64,000 bases of DNA, from assembly GCA_900551325.1 (NCBI GenBank), contig URVM01000006.1, positions 1 through 64,000 on the forward strand, in the 5' to 3' direction. Made by a program: the position numbers and the translations under genes. Below, in pieces: positions 9,148-18,625 of the stretch. The stretch is from an uncultured Eubacteriales bacterium (GTDB lineage Bacteria > Bacillota > Clostridia > Lachnospirales > Cellulosilyticaceae). The notes beneath the pieces were generated by a model. It saw only the letters and a list, made by a program, of their open reading frames with translations, did no database searches and was not told where the DNA came from. How positions within the stretch are numbered: the first letter of the stretch is position 1; the number at the start of each line of letters is the position of its first letter.

Positions 9148-10152
9148 TTAGAAGAACACTCCAATAAGTACTAAAGCACATACAACCTGCAACGCCCCTA
9201 CCATTACAGCGTATGTAGTCGCCTTTACACCTTGTTGCATTAAGTCTTTGATATTCACCCTTAGACCTATACCAGCTAGGGCGATAATTTCTAATTGATT
9301 GCTTAAGAATTTAAAGTTGTGTGAAACTGAAGTTGTAATAACTCCTATTGAAAAGAGGATGCATGTAATAAAAAAGCCAATAACGTACCAAGGTACTTGG
9401 ATTTTTCCTTTTTTTATTTCTTGTGGTTCTTCTTTGGTGAGAGATTGGTTATCTTTTTGTTTTAGATAGGTTAATATAAATAGTACGCCTACTAAGAAGA
9501 TAACGCGAACAATTTTAAATAGGGTGGCTAGGTCTTTAACTTCTTCGCTAACCATGGCTCCACTGGCTACAACTTGTCCAACAGATTGTAATACCCCACC
9601 AATCATTGCAGAGGTTTGTAGTATTTCTTGTTGATAAACCATATAAGTGATTGCGGGTAGAAGGAACATAAGGACAATTCCCATAACGTTTACAATAGTA
9701 ATGGTCATCCCTTTATCTTTATCATCTGCATCAATAACTGGTGCTGTGGCTGCAATTGCAGATGAACCACATACTGCATTGCCTGCTGCCATAAGATAAG
9801 TAAAATCTTTAGAAAAGCCTAGTTTCTTACCTATATAAATAACGCCAAATAAAGTAACGCCCATCTGAAGAATAATAAAGCCTACACCTTTTAAGCCTAA
9901 TTCCATAAGAGTTGATAAACTAAATGTACCCCCTAATAATACAATGGAATAACTCAGTAAGGTAGATTCTGCAAAACGATAGCCTGCTTGAAAAGAAGGC
10001 TGTTTAAAGAGTGTGTTTCCTATAATGATCCCTATGAAGATAGCTAGAGCACCAGCTCCTATTTGCGGGACAAACTTACTCAATCTTATACTAATAATCC
10101 CGATAAGCATGGCGATAGCTAAGCCAGGAATTATCTTTTTTATTTTCTCCAT
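9148..10152 (-). CDS. YeiH-family membrane protein (putative sulfate exporter, UPF0324)
   Basis: A 334-residue polytopic membrane protein with about ten hydrophobic helices. Family blocks seen: GALAIFIGIIIGNTLF near residue 35, LLSYSIVLLGGTFSL, AAGNAVCGSSAIAATAPVI and ALAGIGLRVNIKDL. Members are annotated as putative sulfate or anion exporters; the substrate is not firmly established. GGAGGG seven bases before the ATG supports the start. The LysR regulator often found beside yeiH is absent here. It is a stand-alone gene bordered by a repeat cluster downstream. Confidence 0.85.
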   Translation of the reverse strand: MEKIKKIIPGLAIAMLIGIISIRLSKFVPQIGAGALAIFIGIIIGNTLFKQPSFQAGYRFAESTLLSYSIVLLGGTFSLSTLMELGLKGVGFIILQMGVTLFGVIYIGKKLGFSKDFTYLMAAGNAVCGSSAIAATAPVIDADDKDKGMTITIVNVMGIVLMFLLPAITYMVYQQEILQTSAMIGGVLQSVGQVVASGAMVSEEVKDLATLFKIVRVIFLVGVLFILTYLKQKDNQSLTKEEPQEIKKGKIQVPWYVIGFFITCILFSIGVITTSVSHNFKFLSNQLEIIALAGIGLRVNIKDLMQQGVKATTYAVMVGALQVVCALVLIGVFF

Positions 10153-10461
10153 TTATTTCCCTCCATCTATTCTAGCCAATATCAATCTGTTAAATATTAT
10201 AGTTAAAAGATAAGTCATCCATACTTTAAATTCTATAATTGGCCCTTATCTATATTATGTCAATGTTATAGATAAGTAAATAGTTGAAATAATAGATAAT
10301 ATTGTTGTATTTAGTGGATGGCTGCAAATTTAATTGGAAAGTAGCTTTTTTATAAATAACTAAAATTCAAAAGTAATAGCTAAAATTTAAAAGTAATAAC
10401 ACATATAGTGTGAAATAATATAGAATGATAAGTATGAAAATGTACAAAGGAGTTTTAAACT
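10153..10461. other. Gene-free AT-rich gap with a 20-base tandem duplication
   Basis: No gene is visible in these 309 bases between divergent genes. The sequence at 10361-10380 is repeated at 10381-10400 with a few mismatches (TAAAATTCAAAAGTAATAGC then TAAAATTTAAAAGTAATAAC). Promoters for both flanking genes must lie here but no convincing consensus was found. Confidence 0.5.
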
Positions 10462-10875
10462 ATGAATACAACTAAAATTAAATTAACTACAATTCAAAAA
10501 TATGAAGATCATGAAAATAGAGATGAGATGCTAATAGATGCTATAGTAGCTGAGCGTAATGGAAGCTCTTATATTAAATTTGATCAAGTAGATACTAATT
10601 ATAATGTAACTATTAACAATCTAGTAAAGTATAAGGATGGAGTAGTAACAATTAAACGTACAGGTGCACTTTCTTCTACTATGGTATTTGATAAGGAGAA
10701 ACCTTACTCAACTGAGTATGAGACACCTTATGGAAGTTTAGATATTAATGTGAAGGTTCAAGAAATCAAAGCAGAAATATTACAAGATCATGTCAATTTG
10801 ATGATAAGTTATGAGATGATAATGCAAGGTAAAAAAATAAGTGATAATATATACTTTATAGAAAGTGTAAAATAA
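10462..10875 (+). CDS. DUF1934 (YwiB-like) protein
   Basis: A 137-residue cytoplasmic beta-rich protein. The pattern FDQVDTNYNV...NNLVKYKDGVVTIKRTGALSSTMVF and ETPYGSLDINVKV, ending in a strand-rich tail, matches the calycin-like DUF1934 family. The role is unknown; homologs sit near cell-wall or tRNA-synthetase genes in other Firmicutes. AAGGAG precedes the ATG. It lies 40 bases before galU and could be cotranscribed. Confidence 0.75.
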   Translation: MNTTKIKLTTIQKYEDHENRDEMLIDAIVAERNGSSYIKFDQVDTNYNVTINNLVKYKDGVVTIKRTGALSSTMVFDKEKPYSTEYETPYGSLDINVKVQEIKAEILQDHVNLMISYEMIMQGKKISDNIYFIESVK

Positions 10876-10915
10876 ATAGCTGTAAAATAATTAGAGTATC
10901 GAAAGGGGTATTAAA

Positions 10916-11785
10916 ATGAGAATTAAAAAAGCCATTATTCCAGCGGCGGGGTTAGGTACAAGATTTTTACCTGCTACTAAGGCTCAACCAAAGGAAATGT
11001 TGCCTATTGTAGACAAGCCTACAATTCAGTATATCGTAGAGGAAGCAGTAGCTTCAGGAATTGAGGATATTATTATTGTTACAGGGCGTACAAAAAAGTC
11101 TATTGAAGATCATTTTGATAAGTCTGTTGAACTTGAGATGGAACTTGAAAAGCATGGGAAAGACGATTTATTACAAATTGCAAAGGATGTATCGGATATT
11201 GCAAACATTTATTACATTAGACAAAAAGAGCCTAAAGGGCTTGGACATGCGGTTTTAACAGCTAAAACTTTCATTGGGGATGAGCCTTTTGCTGTTTTAC
11301 TCGGGGATGATGTGATTACTTCTGAAGTACCTTGCTTAAAGCAAATGATGGATATGTACGAGCAATATGGTTCAACCATTTTAGGTGTTCAAACAGTTGC
11401 AGATGACCAAGTTAATAAATATGGTATTGTGCAAGGGCGCCAAATTGCCGATAGAATGTATACAGTAGAAAATATGGTGGAGAAACCAAAAGTAGGTGAA
11501 GCACCTTCAAATGTGGCAGTACTTGGACGCTATATTATTAATCCAACTATTTTTCCACTCCTTGAAAAGCAAGAAGCAGGTGCAGGTGGAGAGATTCAGC
11601 TTACAGATGCTCTTTGTAAGCTAGCACAAGTAGAAAAAATGTATGCTTATGACTTTGTAGGAAGACGTTATGACGTGGGAAGTAAAATCGGATTTTTACA
11701 AGCTACTGTAGACTTTGCATTAGATAGAGCGGATTTACGTGATGAATTCATGACTTATTTAAAGGAAGTTGTGAAGGAAGGGTAA
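10916..11785 (+). CDS. galU: UTP--glucose-1-phosphate uridylyltransferase
   Basis: Makes UDP-glucose from UTP and glucose-1-phosphate, feeding wall polysaccharide and glycolipid synthesis. It has 289 residues, the typical length. Seen: KAIIPAAGLGTRFLPATKAQ at the N-terminus, PKEMLPIVDKPTIQYIVEEA, and EKPKVGEAPSNVAVLGRYI. GAAAGGGG precedes the ATG. The gene leads directly (20-base gap) into two exported proteins, which is an unusual downstream context. Confidence 0.95.
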   Translation: MRIKKAIIPAAGLGTRFLPATKAQPKEMLPIVDKPTIQYIVEEAVASGIEDIIIVTGRTKKSIEDHFDKSVELEMELEKHGKDDLLQIAKDVSDIANIYYIRQKEPKGLGHAVLTAKTFIGDEPFAVLLGDDVITSEVPCLKQMMDMYEQYGSTILGVQTVADDQVNKYGIVQGRQIADRMYTVENMVEKPKVGEAPSNVAVLGRYIINPTIFPLLEKQEAGAGGEIQLTDALCKLAQVEKMYAYDFVGRRYDVGSKIGFLQATVDFALDRADLRDEFMTYLKEVVKEG

Positions 11786-11805
11786 GCCCTAGAGGAGGCA
11801 TAATC

Positions 11806-13644
11806 TTGTTAGATAAATATAGAAAAAGTAGCATAAATAGGTTTAAAAATATGGGGAAGGTAACTGTGGCAAGCTGGCTTATTTTAAGTGCAGCTTGTAC
11901 CACTTTTGCACTTGATTATTCTTATTTGGACCAAGATCAATATGAGTCATTAGAAAGTGAAGTTGTTTACTCAGATAAAGGAATTGTAGTAGAAAATGAG
12001 CCAAGCCTAGGATACTTAGTATACAGGGACGCAGCTGGGACATTAAAGACGGCTAATTACTATAGTAGTGAACTTACTGTAGAGAAGCAGCCTTACTATG
12101 AAGCTGAGGATAAAATAGGTTATATTGATGAGCTTTTTCCAAGCTTTCAGTTTGATCCAAGAGATACGACGATTGGAAATATAAAACCAGGTGATAATAT
12201 TTATATCCAGCTAGATGAAGAAGGATATATTAATTATATTAGTGCCTACAATGATTATATTGTAAGATATGGTAAGGTTCATACATACAATATGGGTGCA
12301 GATGCTATGAGAAGTCTAGTATTAGAAGATAGTACAGGGAAGCTTTATTCTTATAGTATTCCAAGTGATACACCTATTAGTAAAGCCAGCGCACCTTATT
12401 CTTTAGGTAAGCTTAAGGAAGGTGAGTGGGTAAGAATACTGATTAATCAACGTATTCTTGGAGCTGGCCAGATTGATGAAATGGTAGAAGAAATTGTAGT
12501 AGATCCAGATAGTAGAACTATATCTGGCATCTATAGAGGAGAATTAGTAGGTATTAATAACTACCAAAATACTTTAGCCCTTAAAAATAGCCAGGTTCTT
12601 CAAAAAAATGGATGGGGGATTTACCAAAATATTAATCAATTAAGAGTAAATCCAAGAAATGTTGCATCTTATTACCTAGGAAATGCTACTTCGTTTGATT
12701 ATATTAAAAATAGAATTAAGAGTTTAGATGGCTATGTTTATGCAGCAGTTGAAGGCTTTAGAGGTAGAGAAGAAGCTGTTAAATTAAACTTTCAGACTAA
12801 GAAGCAAACAACTTTAGATACAACAACTGTTACTTATGCATCACCTGGTGTGATTAAACTTCTAACAGGTGAACAAATCTTTATTGCAGATGATGCTATT
12901 GTTGTACGTGAAAATAGATTAGTAGGTCCTGCAAGTATTATGGTTGGTGACCGTATTCAAGCTACTATTACAGGTGAAAATAAATTGGCTGCAGCGAGTA
13001 TTATGGAAGGTGTAGCAGAAGGGAGTTTAGAGGTTTATAGAGGACGTATTAAGAAGATTAAAGACTATTTTACTTTTGAAGTAGAAACTTTTTCTAGCTT
13101 AAGTGATGGTATATGGTACTTCCATCCAAGCCCTCATACATTTAGTATTAGCGTAAACACTAAATTTTTTACAGATAAAGGGATTGAAACAAATGGTATA
13201 GAGAACTTCTTGACATACGGAGATAACTCTAAGGAAAGTGAAGTTTATACTATTATTGCAAGAGGTGGAGAAGCTGTTGCTATTAGCCAGATGCCATATA
13301 GTAAAGAAGCCATTAAAGGTGAAGCTTACATTACATCTACAGGTGAAGTTAAACTAAAAGATACATATTACTACGATAGCGTAAGAAAAAGATGGGCACA
13401 GCTTAGTCGCAAAAACGTTAGTGTGACACTGGATATACCAGCCAATGCTCTTGTTATTAAAGAAGGCAAACTTGTATCAGCTAAAAGTCTTGAATCAGGG
13501 GATAGCCTAATGATTATGATGGAAGAAAATATTAAAGATCAAAATAATCAAAACAATAATGGAAATAATAACGGAAATAATGGTAACAATGAAGGTGAAA
13601 CTACAGGCTACAAAGCTACATCTTACATTATAATTGCTCAGTAA
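11806..13644 (+). CDS. Exported beta-rich protein of unknown function
   Basis: 612 residues. A hydrophobic stretch at about 19-36 (VASWLILSAACTTFA) preceded by basic residues acts as signal peptide or anchor. The body has repeated short beta modules of the type GDxIxxxxxxxxKLxAASIM, and the C-terminus carries an asparagine/glycine-rich linker (about 580-597). No family recognised. The start is TTG, chosen because GGAGG lies seven bases upstream and no better in-frame start exists. It sits between galU and an SLH protein with close spacing, so the three are probably cotranscribed. Probably cell-surface associated. Confidence 0.75.
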   Translation: MLDKYRKSSINRFKNMGKVTVASWLILSAACTTFALDYSYLDQDQYESLESEVVYSDKGIVVENEPSLGYLVYRDAAGTLKTANYYSSELTVEKQPYYEAEDKIGYIDELFPSFQFDPRDTTIGNIKPGDNIYIQLDEEGYINYISAYNDYIVRYGKVHTYNMGADAMRSLVLEDSTGKLYSYSIPSDTPISKASAPYSLGKLKEGEWVRILINQRILGAGQIDEMVEEIVVDPDSRTISGIYRGELVGINNYQNTLALKNSQVLQKNGWGIYQNINQLRVNPRNVASYYLGNATSFDYIKNRIKSLDGYVYAAVEGFRGREEAVKLNFQTKKQTTLDTTTVTYASPGVIKLLTGEQIFIADDAIVVRENRLVGPASIMVGDRIQATITGENKLAAASIMEGVAEGSLEVYRGRIKKIKDYFTFEVETFSSLSDGIWYFHPSPHTFSISVNTKFFTDKGIETNGIENFLTYGDNSKESEVYTIIARGGEAVAISQMPYSKEAIKGEAYITSTGEVKLKDTYYYDSVRKRWAQLSRKNVSVTLDIPANALVIKEGKLVSAKSLESGDSLMIMMEENIKDQNNQNNNGNNNGNNGNNEGETTGYKATSYIIIAQ

Positions 13645-13654
13645 GGAGGGGAAT

Positions 13655-15157
13655 ATGAGAAAATTTATGACATTTATACTTGCTTGGATTATGGGTTGTA
13701 CAAGCCTTTTAGCTTATGAAGGAGAAATGAGTTATTTTGGTGGAACGACTACAGGATATAAGCTACCAACGACGACAGAACAAGCAAGTACCAAACGTAG
13801 CACACAAAAAATCACACTTCCTTATAAAGAAACACTTTATCTTACAGGAAAGCCAGTTGTAGTGACAGGGACTATTCAATTTAAACCAAATGAAGTGGAT
13901 AAAACAAAAGGATCAGGAAGCTATAGTGAAAGTTATGTAATAAAAGCTGAAGATGCTAGTGGGGAAAATAAAGTAACACGTACAGTTACCCTTGACACTA
14001 AATATCTTTATGATAGTGTAGCAAGACAAACCACTAAAACTTCGGAAGTTAAAAAATGGAGTGAAGTAGTTGTAATAGATGGTAATACCTACCAACTTGA
14101 TAGTAAACTTTCCTCTTTTTCTAAAAGTATATTAGAAGACTATACACCAGGGGCTACCTACTATAGAGGCGATGTGAACTATGAAGCAGTATATAAAGAT
14201 GTTACAGGGGGGGAAGATACCCTTAAAGTACAAGTAAGTGGACCAATCTACGGGTATGAACATAACTTTGCTAAGACAGAAACACAAAAACGCAATATTA
14301 CCATTAATAATAAAAACACACAATATTACATAGAAGAAATGCCTACCTACACCGTATATAAAGAGCTTCAATATGGAGCTAATGAACCAGATGCTATAAG
14401 CTTTGCTGGTAACTATAAAGAAATTATAAGAGGAGAAGGCTCTAATACTTATAATGTAATAGCAGGGCATCCAAGCCTTTATGAGGATGAGCAAGTAGCC
14501 AGTTATAATGTAGTTGATGCACCAAAGATTGAACAACTTTCAGCTGTAGAACTTTCTAAGCTAAAAGGTCATCCAGCAGAAGCGGACATTAAGAAAATGT
14601 ATAGTATGAAAATTTTCACAGAAGACATAAAAAACTTCTCGCCAGATAAAGTAGTAACAAGAGGAGAATACATAAAAATGCTAGTAAAAGCACTCAATAT
14701 GGAAATCCCAGAAATAGAAGAGAAGAAATCAACTAAGAAAAAAGATGAGACAGAAGAAGTAATTATCTTTACAGATTTAAGTAAGACAAATCCTTACTAT
14801 CCATACGCTATGGCAGCCTACAACGCTGGTCTTGTAGGGGCAGGAAGATTCGGAGCAAATACATCTCTTACTAGAGAAGAAATGATCCTATGGAATGTCA
14901 AGGCGGTAGGCCTTGAAAGGCTGGGACTTGGAACAGGACAAATAGGAACAGCTTATATTGATGATGCAAAGATTGCCACATGGGCCAAACCATCAGTATA
15001 CGCAGCAGCTAAGCTAGGCATCGCACCAGAAGCTAATAACTACTTCCTACCTAAACGCCAGGTTACCTACAGTGAAGCGGCAGCAGTACTAAGCCAATAC
15101 TTAGACTACCTACGCTACGAGCTCCAAAAAGATTATAATGACAAAATGATGCCATAA
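13655..15157 (+). CDS. Exported protein with C-terminal SLH-type repeats
   Basis: 500 residues with signal peptide MRKFMTFILAWIMGCTSLLA. The N-terminal two thirds are beta-rich and unrecognised. The C-terminal third (from about residue 300) holds three S-layer homology repeats, weak but readable: DIKNFSPDKVVTRGEYIKML, YAMAAYNAGLVGAGRF...LTREEM and AKPSVYAAAKLGIAP...VTYSEAAAVL. These would bind pyruvylated wall polysaccharide. I choose ATG 13655 because AAGGAGGGG lies just upstream; an earlier TTG at 13634 overlaps the previous gene. The 3-prime end is closed by a clear terminator. Confidence 0.8.
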   Translation: MRKFMTFILAWIMGCTSLLAYEGEMSYFGGTTTGYKLPTTTEQASTKRSTQKITLPYKETLYLTGKPVVVTGTIQFKPNEVDKTKGSGSYSESYVIKAEDASGENKVTRTVTLDTKYLYDSVARQTTKTSEVKKWSEVVVIDGNTYQLDSKLSSFSKSILEDYTPGATYYRGDVNYEAVYKDVTGGEDTLKVQVSGPIYGYEHNFAKTETQKRNITINNKNTQYYIEEMPTYTVYKELQYGANEPDAISFAGNYKEIIRGEGSNTYNVIAGHPSLYEDEQVASYNVVDAPKIEQLSAVELSKLKGHPAEADIKKMYSMKIFTEDIKNFSPDKVVTRGEYIKMLVKALNMEIPEIEEKKSTKKKDETEEVIIFTDLSKTNPYYPYAMAAYNAGLVGAGRFGANTSLTREEMILWNVKAVGLERLGLGTGQIGTAYIDDAKIATWAKPSVYAAAKLGIAPEANNYFLPKRQVTYSEAAAVLSQYLDYLRYELQKDYNDKMMP

Positions 15158-15240
15158 GAAAGGTACCAGAACTTGCCTGTTGAAAGGGAAAGGACGGCAC
15201 CTATATAATAAAAGGGAATCAAGCATTATCCCCTTAGAAT

Positions 15241-15279
15241 AAGGAGTGACTTCATGAAGGTGAAGTCGCTCCTTTTTTT
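15241..15279 (+). terminator. Terminator of the galU operon
   Basis: A 14-base stem (15241-15254 with 15261-15274, one G-T pair), loop TGAAGG, then seven T. Confidence 0.9.
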
Positions 15280-15309
15280 ATTGTACCGAAGAGGCTTGGG
15301 GTACCGCGT

Positions 15310-15380
15310 GGATGTGTTCTTCTTCACTTGTTGACTAAGTGTCCAGAGAAATGTAACTCATTCTAAAATGAATTGAGAGG
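15310..15380. repeat. Partial arm of palindromic repeat family B
   Basis: The segment TGTTGACTAAGTGTCCAGAG and AAATGTAACTCATTC matches the left arm of the complete copy that starts at 15403 (CTGCTGACTACGTGTTTAGAG, AAATGTAACTCATTC). Confidence 0.55.
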
Positions 15381-15402
15381 AGGGGATGCATGTAAGTCGG
15401 TT

Positions 15403-15608
15403 GTCGTGTGGCTGTATTCTCTTCCACCTGCTGACTACGTGTTTAGAGAAATGTAACTCATTCCAAAATGATAACGCCATGAACTCGCGCCATTACGCTA
15501 CGCTACATTATGCTCAAACAGCATAGCTAAAACCATCATTTTCTCATTTCGAACATTTCTTAACTAAACACTACGTAGGCAGATTCCGGAGAATATATCC
15601 TCACGTCC
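15403..15608. repeat. Palindromic repeat family B, complete long hairpin
   Basis: About 90-base arms: the left arm (GTCGTGTGGCTGTATTCTC, then CTGCTGACTACGTGTTTAGA and AAATGTAACTCATTCC) pairs imperfectly with the right arm (reverse of GGACGTGAGGATATATTCTC, CTGCCTACGTAGTGTTTAG, AAATGTTCGAAATGAG). The loop contains CGCTACGCTAC. A further right arm lies at about 15735-15795. No coding sense. Confidence 0.65.
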
Positions 15609-15734
15609 CCCATCCGAGTTTACGTAACAAAAAGAGAAAGACACCCCACATCCGTGAAGAAGTTTTCGTAATAGTACCCCCTACCCCTCTATCCGCTAAG
15701 ATCACTTGAGCAAGCAAAGGCAGTTTACTTAGCA

Positions 15735-15795
15735 GGAACATTTCTTAGCTGGTCACTAGTAGGTAGATTCCGAAAAATATATCCCTACATCACTC
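15735..15795. repeat. Partial arm of palindromic repeat family B
   Basis: GAACATTTCTTAGCTGGTCA and GTAGGTAGATTCCG match the right arm of the complete copy just upstream. The bases between 15609 and 15735 show no recognised feature. Confidence 0.5.
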
Positions 15796-15808
15796 AATGA
15801 GTAGACTA

Positions 15809-16061
15809 GAATTACTATCTCTTAGAATATTAAAAAGGTGAAAGGATGGATGTGGCTCCTCCGAAAGCGGCTTATGTAGATGGCTTAGAGGATGTTAATG
15901 AGTGGGTGCGTAAGGTACTTAGCGAGTTGTTTGAAGCGAAGCAAGTTTCGAGCGTTCTTACGATCCCCGAGTTTATAGCCTCTTAGCCATCGGAAGTGGA
16001 AGCTTGAGGAGGAGATACAGCCAGCCTGATACCTAAGTGGACTAGGAAGAGATAGTAATTC
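15809..16061 (+). repeat. Palindromic repeat family A, best complete copy
   Basis: Perfect 15-base terminal inverted repeats: GAATTACTATCTCTT at 15809 and AAGAGATAGTAATTC at 16047-16061. The arms continue to pair imperfectly inward (CTCCTCC...GATGGCTTAGAGG with CTCCTCC...GATGGCTAAGAGG in the opposite strand), so the single-stranded form is a hairpin of about 250 bases with a loop around GAAGCGAAGC. There is no transposase, so it resembles a miniature inverted-repeat element. Confidence 0.8.
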
Positions 16062-16261
16062 GGCCCTCTAAAGGTATAAACTGGATAAGTAAACTCCAAT
16101 AAAAGTTTTTAACTATTTATTAACAAATGTTAACCAAAACAAGCTTAAGAAGAAATTTCCAATTTTTTAAAGGCTAGGCTACACCCCTTGAAAATACTAT
16201 CTCAAACCATCTTTGTATAAATATGGGAGATTACACAAATATTACAATGGAATAAAAATAC

Positions 16262-16291
16262 TTGTAAATACTAGGAAGTATCTTGTATAAT
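16262..16291 (+). promoter_or_regulatory. Promoter of the first S-layer-like gene
   Basis: TTGTAA (16262-16267), 18-base spacer, perfect TATAAT (16286-16291). It gives a long leader of about 140 bases before the start codon at 16437. The region 16062-16261 is AT-rich with nothing else recognised. Confidence 0.65.
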
Positions 16292-16313
16292 CTGTTTGTG
16301 ATTAAAAAAATAG

Positions 16314-16411
16314 AAGTAAGGAAAACAGAAAAACAACTTATTATAAAATTATTAATATATATTAAATAAGTATTACAAAACATTACATATACAAACTCTG
16401 TTTCCTTACTT
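16314..16411 (+). promoter_or_regulatory. Stem bracketing the leader of the first S-layer-like gene
   Basis: AAGTAAGGAAAACAG (16314-16328) is complementary, with one bulged base, to CTGTTTCCTTACTT (16398-16411). The stem encloses about 70 AT-rich bases and begins near the predicted transcript start. It could protect the mRNA 5' end, as seen with other highly expressed surface-protein messages (inference). Confidence 0.5.
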
Positions 16412-16436
16412 AAGACAACTTTAGGGAGGCTTAATT

Positions 16437-18590
16437 ATGAAATTACGTCAAAAATTAGCTGTAGTTTTAGCTTCAGCAATGATCGTATCTGCAGTACCAG
16501 TAGTAACAAGTGCTGCATCAACAAACGGATTTAACAAAACAGTATCTATTGTGGAAGGTACTCAGTTAACAACATCAAGTGCTGTAAACTTAGATATGAA
16601 ATTCGATGCAGAATCAGAAGAACAAGAAACAACTTTCTTCGTAGAAGCACAAGACTTTGAATTCAGTGCAGATGAATACAAAGTTAAAGCAGGTGTAGAA
16701 GCAGACGCAGAAGCAAAAGATCTTGAAATCGGAAATGCTAAAATCTCTGTATTATCAAAAACTCAACTTAAAGTAACAACAACAGTTGGTACAAAAGAAA
16801 CTAACGTTTCTATCCCAGTACTTGGTAAAGTATTAAAAGGAAATCCAGCAATCATCGTTGATGGTGCAGATTCTCTTGCTACATCAGGTAAATACTCTTT
16901 AACATCAGGTGAAGTAGTAGGCGATAAAGCTTTAACTGCTACAGCTGGTACAGTTAAAAATATTTCTGTAGATGGTGAAGGTGCAATCGCTGATATCATC
17001 ATCGAAGAAAAAGTTGCTGGAACACTTAAAAATGATGATATCATCAAAGTAGTACTTCCAAACAGCTCAGATCTTAACTTCAAAGCTAACCAAAAAGTAG
17101 AAGTTGAAGGTGTAAGAGGTCTTGCAGGTGAAAAAATCACTGCAACTGTAGTAGAGCAAGAAGATGAAAAAGTACTTGAACTTAAATTAGGTAATGTGAC
17201 ACCATCTACAGCAAGAGGTGGAATCAAACTTAAAGGTATCCAAGTAGAAGCTGAAAATCCAAGAGAAGAAGTTAAAACTGGTGAAGTTAAAGTAACAGTT
17301 AAAGCTGATAAAATGGAAGATACTAAATTAGTAGTAGCTAACGTATCAGACTTTGGTGTAACACTTAACGTTGAAGAAGAAGTTGAAGTAGTAGCTGGTA
17401 AAGATGGTGAAACAGTAAAAGTTACTTTAAAAGAAAATGCAATCGCTAGCTTAAACAAACGTCAAGACGTTTATTTCAATGTAGAAGGTGCAAACATCGT
17501 TAAAGATACACTTAAAGTAGTAGAAGGTGCTGCTGGTATCGTTCACCAAGAATTAGATGCAGATAAAGAAGCAGTTGAAGGTCTTGTACTTGATACAGCT
17601 TTAATCGAAGATAACAAAGTAAATGAAATCGTATTTGAATTCCAAGTTGAAGGTAAAGTAGAACATGCTGGAGACATTACATTAGTAGCTGAAAGCAGAA
17701 ACTTCGATAAAGAAATCGAACTTAAACTTGGTACAGTTAAAGAAGCTGTTAAAGTAGAAGCAGAAGCTATGACAGTTAAAGTTGGTCTTAAAGATCAAAA
17801 AGGTGGTAAAGTAGTTATCACAGAAACAGAAGCAGAAATGTTACCACGTGGTAAAGAAATCGTTATCGATGTAGCTAAAGATAGCAAAGAAGGTATCAAC
17901 GTAGTAGATGCTAAAGTTGAAGCTGAAGATATTGAAATCAAAGACGTAAAAGTTAAAGATGGTAAAATCTTCTTCACAATTGATAGAGAATCAGATGAAC
18001 TTGGTAAAATTACAATCTCTGAAATTACTGTAGATACAGATAGAACTGTACCAGAAGGTAAATTCGACTTAGTAATTGGTGGTCAAGCAATCTCTAAACA
18101 CAACACAACAAAAGAAGCATTCGAAGATACAATCACAGTAGCTGACTTCTTCGTAGTAGGTACACCTAACACAGAAGATAACACAGCAAACGGACTTAAA
18201 AAAGGTACAGGTATCTTCACTGTAGGACAAAAATCATACACATTAAACGGTGAAAAAGTAGAAATGGATGCAGCTCCATACATTTCAAAAGCAAACCGTG
18301 TAATGGTACCAGCAAGATACGTAGCAGATGTATTTGGCGTAAATGGTAAAGATGTACTTTTCTCTAAAGAAAATGGTGGAACAGTTACAATCTTCGCAGG
18401 TAACCGTGTACTTCAAGTTGTAAACGGAAGCAACGTTGCACTTATCAACGGTGTTAAAGTACCAATGGATGAAAAAGTAACAATCATCGATGGTAGAACA
18501 TACTTACCAGTAGGAGAAATGGCTAGATTATTAAACGTAGACGTTGAATGGTCTAACGAAACAAAAACTGCTACATTTACAAATAGATAA
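16437..18590 (+). CDS. S-layer-like exported protein with C-terminal copper-amine-oxidase N1 domain
   Basis: 717 residues, acidic and lysine-rich, signal peptide MKLRQKLAVVLASAMIVSA ending near residue 27. Most of it is repetitive beta-rich sequence without cysteine or tryptophan until the end. The last 120 residues (from about FTVGQKSYTLNGEKVEMDAA, with RVMVPARYVADVFG and GRTYLPVGEMARLLNVDVEW) form a copper-amine-oxidase N1 type domain, often a wall or stalk module rather than an enzyme. Codon choice is strongly restricted (AAC, TTC, ATC, GGT), as in very highly expressed genes. With its strong promoter and structured leader it is the best candidate for the main S-layer subunit (inference). 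GGGAGG supports the start. Confidence 0.85.
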   Translation: MKLRQKLAVVLASAMIVSAVPVVTSAASTNGFNKTVSIVEGTQLTTSSAVNLDMKFDAESEEQETTFFVEAQDFEFSADEYKVKAGVEADAEAKDLEIGNAKISVLSKTQLKVTTTVGTKETNVSIPVLGKVLKGNPAIIVDGADSLATSGKYSLTSGEVVGDKALTATAGTVKNISVDGEGAIADIIIEEKVAGTLKNDDIIKVVLPNSSDLNFKANQKVEVEGVRGLAGEKITATVVEQEDEKVLELKLGNVTPSTARGGIKLKGIQVEAENPREEVKTGEVKVTVKADKMEDTKLVVANVSDFGVTLNVEEEVEVVAGKDGETVKVTLKENAIASLNKRQDVYFNVEGANIVKDTLKVVEGAAGIVHQELDADKEAVEGLVLDTALIEDNKVNEIVFEFQVEGKVEHAGDITLVAESRNFDKEIELKLGTVKEAVKVEAEAMTVKVGLKDQKGGKVVITETEAEMLPRGKEIVIDVAKDSKEGINVVDAKVEAEDIEIKDVKVKDGKIFFTIDRESDELGKITISEITVDTDRTVPEGKFDLVIGGQAISKHNTTKEAFEDTITVADFFVVGTPNTEDNTANGLKKGTGIFTVGQKSYTLNGEKVEMDAAPYISKANRVMVPARYVADVFGVNGKDVLFSKENGGTVTIFAGNRVLQVVNGSNVALINGVKVPMDEKVTIIDGRTYLPVGEMARLLNVDVEWSNETKTATFTNR

Positions 18591-18625
18591 TTTTCACATT
18601 TCATATAAATTAACATACCCCTTCA

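Noticed and set aside
10876..10915. Riboswitch upstream of galU
   Set aside because: Only 40 bases separate it from the preceding gene; no structure seen.
16763..17458. A 231-residue open frame antisense to the first S-layer-like gene
   Set aside because: It is a shadow created by the restricted codon use of the sense gene; no ribosome site and a low-complexity Ser/Thr/Pro product. The same holds for the antisense frames in the other two paralogs.
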